Assembly (NCBI GenBank): GCA_963573305.1
Contig: OY754332.1
Coordinates: 51,869,559 to 51,933,558, forward strand
Length of the DNA stretch: 64,000 bases
DNA from: Pyrrhosoma nymphula
Lineage: Eukaryota > Arthropoda > Insecta > Odonata > Coenagrionidae
Direction: 5' to 3'
Shown here: positions 1-8,850 of the stretch, one piece after another
How the letters are laid out: the number at the start of each line of letters is the position of its first letter
Position numbering within the stretch: position 1 is the stretch's first letter
Notes under the pieces: model-generated
Databases searched by the model: none
Seen by the model: the letters and a program-made list of their open reading frames with translations, nothing else
What the model was told of the DNA's origin: nothing
Position numbers and translations under genes: made by a program

Positions 1-752
1 GGGAAGCCTAGCTATCAGCAGAAATAATGAAGCATGTAGGTACTTATTTACTTCATCAAGGTGTTATTAAACCACTTTCCAGATTGACTGGACTACATTT
101 GGCAGTGTTGATGGTTCCTGTACTGTAGAGAGTTGTTGTCTATTGCAAGCAAGCCTTATTTATCCCGACAAATCACAAAAACTTCTGTCATAACCACTCA
201 ATTGCAATTTATATTCTGAGGATTAATTCAAATTGCAAATGCTTCATATGAAGAAGAGTACATTTCAATTTCCCTATGGCTGATTACCACATGCATTGCA
301 AAAAAAATGATTTGTTTCATTTGCAGAAATCAATTTAAATCTGTTTTAAATCTTTATAAGCCATGGCTCTTTCAAATAAAAAATAAATAATGCCAGGTTT
401 CTCTCCTCCCTTTCTCAATTCCCTATGTAATCATTCCTGATCAGCCTACCTACCTATCCTTAATGGTGTAAACTACCTCAGCTGTTACTCCCAAAATAAC
501 CATAAAATCAGCTAAAAATTCATCAAATACATATCTGTATGTACTATAAAATCAATGGGTATGTATCATTAAAGCAATTAATGATACTTAATGGAGGTAA
601 ATAATTGCATACAAACTCTATCAATTATATTTAGATCTATCCATATTTACTGGACCATTCAATATGTCATACAGTTACCTATAATATCAATTGCATTATT
701 AAGTTCAATTTGTAATTTCTATTGAAAACTTACCTTCCTTCTCACTATTAAG
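1..752. other. Probable intron of the MDR-type gene
   Basis: AT-rich sequence with no open frame or repeat that I can support. It ends in a pyrimidine-rich tract and an AG at 751-752, which is the acceptor of the exon starting at 753. It is therefore most simply read as intron, with upstream exons lying left of the window. Confidence 0.5.
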
Positions 753-905
753 GGTGGAGTGGTTTTCATCAGTCATGAGGTTGCTGAGCGGTTGATGCCT
801 AAATTCAGCAGGCGAGCAGAAGAAAGACAGCAAAAAATCAAGTCTGTCGGGATGGGAAGCATTGAACAGCTCCAGGAATTAGTTGATCTGGTTGGCAAAG
901 GAGAG
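753..905 (+). CDS. Internal exon of an MDR-superfamily oxidoreductase-like gene
   Basis: This 153-bp exon (51 codons, phase 0 at both ends) is flanked by a pyrimidine-rich acceptor (AG at 751-752) and a consensus GTGAGT donor at 906. It starts GGVVFISHEVAERLMPKFSR. After a basic helix it continues VGMGSIEQLQELVDLVGKGE. The late part, a G-S pair followed by a helix of the form LxELVxLVxxGE, resembles the end of the Rossmann fold and the return to the GroES-like domain in medium-chain dehydrogenases/reductases (quinone oxidoreductases, zinc-type alcohol dehydrogenases). That enzyme family moves hydride between NAD(P)H and carbonyl or quinone substrates. No catalytic residues fall in this C-terminal piece, so substrate and even activity are open. 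Frame and phase join exactly to the exon at 3682. Exon status is well supported; family assignment is moderate and comes from pattern recognition only. Confidence 0.65.
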
Positions 906-1275
906 GTGAGTTCAAAATTGATCTTTTTTCCAAATAAATAAAGCAGCATAGATGGTGCTGTCATAGTAGTACCCTTGTTCTTGCTTTTACCTTCGCTTGA
1001 AGTGTGATATTATCATAAACAACCTTCATCAATTCATACAGTGAAATGTGGTTATTGTTTAGCCTTTTATCACCTGGATGGAAATTCTCACTGCCAGCCA
1101 GATTTAATTCATGGCACTCCATAGAAACACTATGGGTTTACATTCAACATCTAGCATACTTATTTTGTGCACATGACCGGCGGACTCCTCTTTCTCATGT
1201 ACTACATTTAAATTTACACTATTCTCTTAAGGGTGCTCATTAATTTAACACTTTCAGTTTAACATTTTTTTCGAG

Positions 1276-1390
1276 TTTTGCCGGTGACTGAAATTAAATG
1301 GCCTTTAAAAAGGCAAGGCGAGCTTGGACGACAATTGTCGTCCGCAGTCACCGGATAGCACCCGGCGGACGACAATTGTCGTCAGTCAGC
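1276..1390. repeat. Palindrome cluster with two GACGACAATTGTCGTC sites
   Basis: A perfect 18-bp palindrome occupies 1326-1343 (GGACGACAATTGTCGTCC). A second perfect 16-bp core (GACGACAATTGTCGTC) occupies 1368-1383, about 41 bp further on. They sit within a wider imperfect inverted repeat: GCCGGTGACTG near 1279 faces CAGTCACCGG near 1344. A third small palindrome, GGCCTTTAAAAAGGC, lies near 1300. The spacing of the two identical palindromes is close to four helical turns. This could be the end of a transposable element or a dimer-binding site. I see no coding function. Confidence 0.6.
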
Positions 1391-2212
1391 GTTCAACGTG
1401 TTAAGATTAGTCATAATTACATTACGTTTTTTTAAGAGTGTCAACCATTTTTAGAAATACATTAATAGATAATAATGGAAGATGGATTGATTGGAGAAAG
1501 GATATAGGTAGCAACCAAACTGGAAATGGACCAGTTTTCAAAGTTATAAGAATTAGGATGGCTATAAGCATAAAAATTTCTTTATTTTCAATAAGGAGAA
1601 GAAGAAGAAAAGGATAGGTAAGGAGTCAAAAAATGGGCGCACTCAGCACTGTTAGAGAAGGTGGAATTATGTTGATTCTATGCCAAAAGAAGTTTGACAG
1701 GACTGAGAATTGAAGCTAGAGAATACAGTTTTGTTTAAGATTGAGAGAGGAGGAACACGAGCATGTATGACTTTTAAATAAAAGTGGTACAAACTGTTTT
1801 CCACGATACTACTTTGCTTGTATTTTACTTTGGGAGGAGGGGGGAGGGGAAGAGGTGGTAAGTGCAGAAGGGGGGAGATTAGGCTTACCACAAGTCCCGG
1901 TTAAAGGGTCTGTCCTGCTGTCTCGCACAGTTGGCACTTTTTCCCAGCTAACAATGAAATTTCCAGGAATGTCTCTATTTAGGTCCTCTGTCCACTCCAC
2001 GGAGAAATGCACAGCAACTAACATTTGGGAATTGATGTATAATTCGAAAACATTGTACAAATTTGTGTTACGCATCCCCGAAATCTCAAGCCTCTTTATG
2101 TTTATCACTTGGTTCAAGAGGAGAACCTTGTTAATAAGAGATGACCTAGATTCGAGCAAGCTATTTTTTTCAACTTTTCACGGGGAGCCCAGAGAAATTG
2201 CTTGCTCCCATG

Positions 2213-2712
2213 CAGTGGCGGATACATATGGGGGGTGCAGGGGGCATGCGCCCCCCCCCTTGCGGGGCCGCCCGCATTGCCGCCCGCGCCGCCCCCGCCA
2301 GTCATCCCACATGCTATTCGTTCGTGTCTTTCGTCAGTTGACTCTGAGTCGAGTTATCGAGTAGTTGTACTTTCTTATGTAGCACGCGCTCGCGTCCGCC
2401 TCATCATATTTTATACGTTTCTGTCTCGCACATAGATAGCTAACCTACGAGAAAAGTCGCGGCCATTTTAGTGATCCCAATACGTTATTCTGCCTGACAT
2501 TTGTTCGAGAAAAGTCGCGAATATTCTACTGTTTGTATTTGTTCACACTCCTTAAAAGTCTGGAAGGGAACATTCTAGCGCCAAATGTTCTCAAAACAAC
2601 TGAGCTACATATATAAGGGAAGCATAGTCACTGCCAGGCAGTCAGTTTGAAAGCTACAATCGTCACGATAACTTGCGCCCCCCCCCTTGAGTTTTTTCTG
2701 TATCCTCCACTG
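2213..2712 (+). mobile_element. Non-autonomous hAT-type MITE, complete, with 8-bp target duplication
   Basis: The element begins CAGTGGCGGATACA and ends TGTATCCTCCACTG, giving short terminal inverted repeats of the CAGTGGCGG type common in arthropod hAT elements. It is flanked on both sides by the same eight bases, CTCCCATG (2205-2212 and 2713-2720). This is a perfect 8-bp duplication, as hAT transposases leave. Length is exactly 500 bp and there is no transposase. Runs of C lie just inside both ends (around 2250 and 2676). The right half contains a promoter-like arrangement, annotated separately. It lies in the last intron of the MDR-type gene, in sense orientation relative to that promoter. 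Confidence 0.88.
2504..2647 (+). promoter_or_regulatory. Heat-shock-type promoter inside the hAT MITE
   Basis: Heat shock factor binds inverted GAA pentamers spaced five bases apart. Here TTCgaGAA occupies 2504-2511 and GAAtaTTC occupies 2519-2526. A three-unit array GAAggGAAcaTTC runs 2563-2575 with exact 5-bp periodicity. Another TTC lies at 2588. They are followed by TATATAAG at 2610-2617 and an arthropod initiator match TCAGTT at 2642-2647. The initiator A (2644) is 34 bases after the TATA start, a normal distance. Spacing and order match hsp70-class promoters. Activity is inferred, not shown. Confidence 0.6.
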
Positions 2713-3681
2713 CTCCCATGGAAGCCTAGAGGGGTTTAGTTACAAGATGTGCTCCTGAGTTTGGTAGTAAGCCGCCGCAGCTGCAAGTTATCATTTTATT
2801 TTATAATTGAAATAAAAAAATAAAATATCTATACACCAGTAGCTTAACTGTTATAAGTAACCTACGTATAAGCAACCAAAATAAGTTACTTCCCAATTTT
2901 GCCCCGGTTTTAGTCTCTCCAAAACTAGATGTGTCCTGGTTGTGGTACAACAGAATATGGTAACCCTAGGGGAGATGGGTCAGGGAATGGCCCTCTTCTG
3001 TTGACAAAACTTACTTGCAGGGGAGGATACCCTTGTAAAGTGACTTCAAAAGACTGTTTTAGATTGGTATGCCATCTTTTGTCCTAATCCCTTCATGAGG
3101 TAACAAGATGTAATAATCTCTTTCATTTAAAATTCTACAAGTGTAGTTATTTAACCAAAACATATATTAACGCTCTTGCAAAGAGAAATTGGTTTTATTT
3201 CAAGAAAGCATATTACCCTTAAGGACCAGACTCTCACAATCGCGAGGGTCAAACAGCTAATTAAAAAAAAATTTAGATGGGTAGGTACTTGACTACAGTA
3301 AAACTGGCCTCAAAGGGTTGTGATGGTTTCTGCACTGGCAGTAGTTCATCGTTGAACCACATGTATGTTCATGTGTACAAAATTAATTCTTATTTTTTTT
3401 TTAAATCCTTCATATAGTATGTATTTTCTTTTTTTGATTTATCCTGGCATTAATTTATGCATTGGCCCTCAAGTTGAGTAACAGCATGGAAAATGAGAAT
3501 ATTGGAATCTGATTTGATAAATGTATACCTATATTTCTCATTACAATTATTGTGGAGTGCACTTATGATTATGTAGTGTATGTCTTCATGTATAAGGGTG
3601 TATATTTTAGCGTTAAAAATTATGTATGAAACTATTATTCATGGGAATACCTATTAAACTATATAATTCTTTCATATACAG

Positions 3682-3798
3682 ATCGAACCACCACCACATA
3701 CTGTGTTCCCAGCGGAAGAGGCTAGTGAAGTCATTAAAAAACTCTGTGCCTCTGAGATCCAAGGCCGTGCCATTTTACAGTTTTTCTCTGTGGATTAA
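3682..3798 (+). CDS. Terminal coding exon of the MDR-type gene
   Basis: Follows a pyrimidine-containing tract and CAG. It is read in phase 0 from 3682 to the TAA at 3796-3798. It encodes 38 residues: IEPPPHTVFPAEEASEVIKK, then a segment ending GRAILQFFSVD. The pattern (helix-breaking IxP, VFP, a helix with E-A, then G-x-A-x-L-x-F) is the usual last strand and dimer-edge ending of MDR enzymes, where family members often have GK(V/I)V. Joined to the exon at 753 it gives an uninterrupted 89-residue C-terminus. No further coding exon is needed downstream. Confidence 0.65.
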   Translation: MEPPPHTVFPAEEASEVIKKLCASEIQGRAILQFFSVD

Positions 3799-6112
3799 AC
3801 TGACTCAGGTTGCTCTTATGACTCCTTTTTGTTGGCTATACGTGGTTTAAGTCTTGCCCAGATTGTTTACAAGTGTTAAACATTAGATAAAAGGAAGGGC
3901 TTTACGAAAATTATCTGTACGAAGTTATACAGATAATTAAGACTGGTAAAGTGTAAGTGAAGATATTATGACAAGAAGACTTTGTGAATTATTTTATAGT
4001 TCATGCCAGTTGAAAACTCTGCAACTTGCATTCTTTGATGTAGTGCGGTGCTTTGCCACAGCCTCACCATTGTAATCAATGGGTGGTTTATAGCTTTATT
4101 TACAAGTGAGGCTCAGTCCTCTATTTTTCAACAGTACATACATGAGTTCCAGTGAATATTTTGAGTCCTATTCCAGGTGAGTTACTACTACATACCTATG
4201 TAATTAAAAATCATGAATGTGATTTTTGAGGTATTATGCGCACAGTTATTTACTGTCAGTGAGCCTGTTTTTTTGTTAAATGTATTTCTTGTTACTATGA
4301 GAGTGTTTGAGGAAATGATGTGACAAAATGATTAATAAGAACAAAAAAATTGTGTACTCACAAAGTAGGCTAGTTGAAAGCAATGCCCATTTGAATAGTG
4401 GGGACTAGATATGTAAAAATCATTACAATGATGGACACTGTTGCAAGTTTACTATTGAAGATAATGAGCGCCAATGCAATGAACACTATACATGTCGAAT
4501 TAACATATGAAAACAAATTCAACATTGGTACTTATTGGTCACATCACATTCATTTTCTTTACATGACTGATTCCTAAGTTTAAAAACATTTATTGGTGCT
4601 TATATAAGTTTAGTATAAGTGTAGACTGTCCACATATATTTAAATATACAAATGCTTTTTAAATATAATTATCAGATGCCAAAAATTGTAAGCCTCTCAA
4701 CTTGCACCTCAATGCATAATGATGTACCTACTCATCAAAAGATTCAAATCCAAGTCTTTTGAGTCATGCATAATTCATGTACAAATGATGACTATTTTTG
4801 AAAGCATGAAATACATTAAAGTTATGATCGATAAGAGAAAATAATAGAATTTAATTTAAATTTGATAGGTCAGTTTTGCAGTAATGTTCTATTAACATTC
4901 AACTCTTAATTGATGTTGGATTTTTAATCATGTGTTCTGAAGGAGCATGCATTCCATTCTAGGATAGAAATTAAAATTCCTGTTATCTCAATGTGCAGCT
5001 TTAATGTATATACCTATAATGTAGGCAAAGATGTTTCTATGGAAGTTGATGCAATAAACTCCTGAATTCTCTTCATTCTTTATTTAGCTCATGCATATTA
5101 TCCTGATGAATATCCCTCGTTTTCCCTTATTTTGCTCATATAAATAAACCTATCCTGACTGAAACAGCTTTTTGTTTAATATATGAAAATATTTTGATGC
5201 ATGGGGTTTAGTGCCTGAGTACCTAACATTTGTTTATTACAGTCTCATGCAATGATTATTTTAATAATATTCAATTTCATCATGTTAATGGTGAGGTTTT
5301 ATATTGCATAGCAAGGGATTACGATAATGCCCCTGTAATGTTTACTGATTCTTGCTAATGGCAGAAGTGGTTCATGTAGAAAATAATTCTAAGGGAGGGC
5401 AAACATGTTCTTTACTCATTCCTTCAAATATCCCTCGATTGACCCTCAAGCCTTGCTCTGTAAGTATGAACATCTTAATTCTTTTAGCTGCAATAATTCC
5501 ACATGTGATGTGAAACACCGTTTGTTTTGCCCAAAATGGGTACCATTAGGTATTTTTTGTTTAGACGAAGCATGAAAACTGTAAATCATTACTATACACA
5601 TTCTGAGATTAAAAAAATTAATGCTTGGGTTATTATAATGGCCAGAGGAGATCATTATGATAAGACAGGGGATGATGCATTCTTCCAATAATAACGAATT
5701 TGTAGTTACCTTTCAATTTAGATGCAATATTTCTGGTACTATGACTTTTACATGATCTAGGTTATTGGTGCTTGGTTGGTGATTGGTGCCTGGCACTGTA
5801 ATGCACAGACTGGTATGAGATAAAAGCATTGAGATGGGGAATGAATTCAAGTGGTCTTAGGGAAGTATCAAAAGAGAGCCACCACTTTCAACCCTCCCAC
5901 TTCTAGCTGCATCTTGTCAAAATAGACTGCCCTGGACCAAAAAAGGTTTTCTGCTCAGGTGCTAATGTTACTCATGTCTTTTAGTGAATATTGTGTTTTT
6001 AGAGAAGTATGTAGATTTTACATTGTGGGTGAATGATCTCCAGGTGATGCCTGATACTTAGGAAAACAAATAATTTAAGAGGCATGAAGATAAAAAAATA
6101 CAATTCTTACAT
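3799..6112. other. 3' UTR and convergent intergenic region
   Basis: Non-coding AT-rich DNA between the stop codon of the plus-strand MDR-type gene and the stop codon of the minus-strand gene. AATAAA hexamers occur (for example 5053-5058), but I cannot say which is used. Open frames here are short and show no family features. Confidence 0.4.
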
Positions 6113-7130
6113 TTACAAGTCTCCATTCTTTTCTGCATAGTCCTGCACTGCCAGTGCCCGTTGAGTATTGTTGTCCCAGCTTTTTCTTCCCACACACCTT
6201 GCTTCAATATCCATTGAGTGGACCTGAAATACATGAAGCCTGTGCCTACTCTTAGTTCTCACATTCCAAAACACTGCTGTAAGGAGAGAAGATTGCTTTG
6301 AGTTCACAGGGTATCTATTGAAATAGGTAATTAAATGAGAAACGAAGGAAGCCAGATAGTTTGTGTTGATTTGCTTTCAACATGAGTATTTTTAAGTTTA
6401 ATATCACTCACGTACTCCCTGAAGAATTTATCTGTCCCTTACCATCCTACTAATGGCTCTCTTTGAGTTCGAGATACAATGAATTTGGTTGGTACATCAA
6501 CGGTATTATGATTCTTTCTCCCCTTAACATAATAACTTGTGTGTTTTTCTTGATAAACTGTACTGCTACCAATAAAATAAACAGGGTTAAAACTATTTTG
6601 GAACAATGCTACCAAGAGCAGGATAATTACTTATGCCATGCTCCTAGTATGCAGTGTTTATGATTCAAGACTCCATTTTTAAAACATGAAGTTTTGATGC
6701 ATATATTTTCATGAGAATGCTACACCTTTCATTGGTATATTCTGTCTATGGTACCATTGAATGGTTAGCAGGAGTAATTTAATAGCCATTATCATATGCT
6801 ATTAGACTGGTGTTGTTACTTCCTGCATCAATCTACCAAGTAACTTCGCAGGTTTTTCGATGAGCCAATGACTTTCAAGAAAGGCTACAATGCTATAATC
6901 TAGTAAGTACGGCTCATGCAAAAGTTCCTGGCAGAGACCTGCAAAGCAAGGAAGGGATGTAGAAGCAGAAGGGTTGAAGGGAAAGGATGGAGGGGAACAG
7001 AGGGAGGCAATGAGAGAGAGAGAGTAAGGCAGGGTAACCAAACTACTTTTAAAAAAATGCATGAGGTACAGAAATTACTCACCTCTATAACTTTACCAGG
7101 GACCCTATCTTGAGCTCTCATTGTGGACAT
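6113..7130 (-). CDS. Unrecognised three-exon gene, about 100 residues
   Basis: Model on the minus strand. Exon 1 is 7130-7083, starting ATG and ending at a consensus GTGAGT donor. Exon 2 is 6927-6837, with acceptor CCAG and the weaker donor GTAGAT. Exon 3 is 6276-6113, with acceptor TCTCCTTACAG and stop TAA. Phases agree: 0 between exons 1 and 2, then 1 between exons 2 and 3. Spliced product is 100 residues, or 111 from an in-frame ATG at 7163. Recognisable stretches are MSTMRAQDRVPGKVIE, then ELLHEPYLLDYSIVAFLESH, then VFWNVRTKSRHRLHVFQ and a C-terminus WDNNTQRALAVQDYAEKNGD. Exons 2 and 3 look coding in composition. No signal peptide or membrane segment is evident, and I do not recognise the family. 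Exon 3 is the most secure. The start and the exon 2 donor are less so; extra 5' exons are possible. Confidence 0.45.
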
Positions 7131-7198
7131 GTTTAAACAGAATGGAAGGTAATGGTGAATCATCCCACTTCCCTAAGTACTTGCGTGATCAGCCATTA

Positions 7199-7479
7199 GG
7201 GGCTGTCCATAAATGATGTCACACAATTTTGGACCAAAGTAGACCCCTCCCCCCTGTCACAGTCACAAATAATATCATGCCCCCCTTTAATGATGTCACA
7301 AAAATATAAAAACTTCTACCCCCCCCTCCACAGTCTGAGTAAAAATACGACATAATATGTAGTGTAAGTGTGGACGTCACATGAAGCATAGCCGCCCCTC
7401 CCCTCCCCTCTGTCACATATTTTCACAAGGTTGTGACCCCCCCCCCACAGTCGTGTGGACGTCATTTATGGACAGCCCC
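7199..7479. mobile_element. MITE with Harbinger-like ends and TTA duplication
   Basis: Left end GGGGCTGTCCATAAATGATG and right end (reverse complement) GGGGCTGTCCATAAATGACG form about 26-bp near-perfect terminal inverted repeats. TTA flanks both sides (7196-7198 and 7480-7482). A 3-bp TWA duplication and G-rich ends are typical of PIF/Harbinger. The 281-bp interior is rich in C runs and repeats of TGTCAC. It has no coding capacity. It sits just upstream of the minus-strand gene's first exon. Confidence 0.75.
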
Positions 7480-7482
7480 TTA

Positions 7483-8178
7483 CAATGGTTTTCGGACTGA
7501 CACTTCACACTAAAAATCCTTCCTGCTTCATTTTTTTAGTTTTGAAAGTTTCGTAGCCCATGTACCAAATTCATCCTCTGCACAGTGCCAGGAACGTTTG
7601 TGAGAGCTATACTGGAAGGCTTCTAAATTGTTATTACCTTTAAAATAACGTGGATTCGCAAAGTTATTCCTATTATAAAATATTCAGAAAGTAAAACTGA
7701 TCAAACAAAAAGTAGGTAGTTGTAGATTCTTCTCGGGAATTCCACTGGGTTAAACTTGCAAAAAATACCTTTAATTTCTACCCAACGCAAGCCTCCATCC
7801 CCAACACGGCCTCCCAACAGGACAATTCAACCCTTGTACCTCCACGTCGCTTCCCCGAGTCAAATGGGTGGGGCCAAGTGGATGATATCACTTCGGTTAA
7901 ATGGCTATTAGGGGTGGCGACAGACCACTTAGGCTATTTGCGGCATTGAGGAAATGTGGGTAGGTTGGAGAGTAAATGATAATTTGGGGAATAAAGTAAG
8001 GGTGGAGATAAAACGCCTCTACATCAATCCGATCCTCGAAAGGGAAGTCTGCCTTCGACCGGACGATTTCATCAGGACCGGAAACGAAACTAGTCAGCAA
8101 TGTCAAGTGACACTGATAAACGAGGAAACGTGCATCGATAGATAAGGCAATTTTTCACTTATTTTCGGCAACTTGCAG
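7483..8178. other. Intergenic or intronic, nothing further seen
   Basis: Spacer between the MITE and the exon at 8179. It contains a moderately GC-rich stretch around 7780-7920. I see no TATA box or clear promoter motif. Small open frames on both strands overlap each other and are not supported. Confidence 0.35.
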
Positions 8179-8392
8179 ACAGAACCAGAGCAGTCTCAAC
8201 GAGCTGGAGGATCACCTTTCCAAATTCAAGCCGAGCCTAATGATGTTTACTTCTGGTGATCGAGAAGGAATCGGTGTTTCTATCGCGGCAGGTCACTGGC
8301 CGCGAGAGTTTCTTCCCTGTAAAGTTCACGGTGACTTCGCGGCGGACACACTGTGGGACCACGCCAAGCGCGGATTTGCGGATCTAATACAG
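8179..8392 (+). CDS. Unrecognised coding exon with probable GC donor
   Basis: A 214-bp segment open in one frame from 8120. It is preceded by an acceptor (ACTTGCAG, 8171-8178) and ends CAG|GCAAGT at 8390-8398. That is the consensus for the minor GC-AG intron class. An alternative GT donor lies 12 bases later (after 8404), also in frame. It encodes NQSSLNELEDHLSKFKPSL, then MMFTSGDREGIGVSIAAGHW, then a segment with CKVHGDFAADTLWDHAK and ending FADLIQ. Composition is distinctly more GC-rich than its surroundings and reads like real protein, mixed helix with no membrane segment. I do not recognise the family. If first coding, translation could begin at ATG 8240. No partner exon was found nearby. 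Confidence 0.5.
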
Positions 8393-8777
8393 GCAAGTGA
8401 GCAGGTACTGAAATGATTTGTCCGTATCAGATACGGGAAAATAAAATTTACAATAAGAAAATCTGCCAATTTTTCATCGTTATTAAAAAGAAAACTAAAC
8501 TGTTAAAGGGTTAACAATGCGGGCTCTTTGGTGGCCGAGACGAAGCCGTCTACTTTTGAAATATGACCACGAAGATCAGACAATTTTCGTGAGTAGCAAT
8601 TTTTCAATTACCCTAGAATGTCAATCGTTTATTAGTTCGGTGGTTGTAATATTTAGCCATTGTTCGGAAGAAGTAAGATTCAAATCTCACCCTTCAAAAT
8701 GCGATATCACTAGAATTTCAAGATAGATTGATGTTCCCTATAATTCACCACTGGGATTGTCTTTTTGAACAAACCGA

Positions 8778-8850
8778 AGGCAGTGGGACTTGGAAGCGCG
8801 ATGGTTGGAGTGTTGCTTGGAGGGCCCGGGTTCAATACCTGGCAGTGGCG
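8778..8850 (+). mobile_element. tRNA-derived SINE head (decayed)
   Basis: GCGCGATGGTTGGAGTG (around 8796) resembles a tRNA A box. GGGTTCAATACC (8828-8839) resembles a B box. They are spaced about as in tRNA genes and followed by GGCAGTGGCGGAAAT, a frequent sequence after SINE B boxes. The tRNA fold itself is lost. It is most likely an old pol III retroposon rather than a tRNA gene. Confidence 0.5.

Larger units (their letters stand above)
906..3681 (+). other. Last intron of the MDR-type gene
   Basis: A 2.8-kb intron between a GTGAGT donor and a CAG acceptor at 3679-3681. It contains the palindrome-rich repeat at 1276-1390 and the hAT MITE at 2213-2712. The remainder is AT-rich with nothing that I recognise. 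The open frames in it (for example 1855-2364) run straight through the MITE boundary and look accidental. Confidence 0.6.

Noticed and set aside
1855..2364. 169-codon plus-strand frame in the intron
   Set aside because: It runs through the boundary of the hAT MITE and its C-rich end, so it cannot be an ancestral gene. No recognisable protein features.
3916..3941. TACGAAGTTAT next to ATACAGATAAT, reminiscent of a loxP arm
   Set aside because: Only one partial arm matches and the other half pairs as an ordinary hairpin (ATTATCTGTA/TACAGATAAT). The setting is non-coding eukaryotic DNA, so this is chance.
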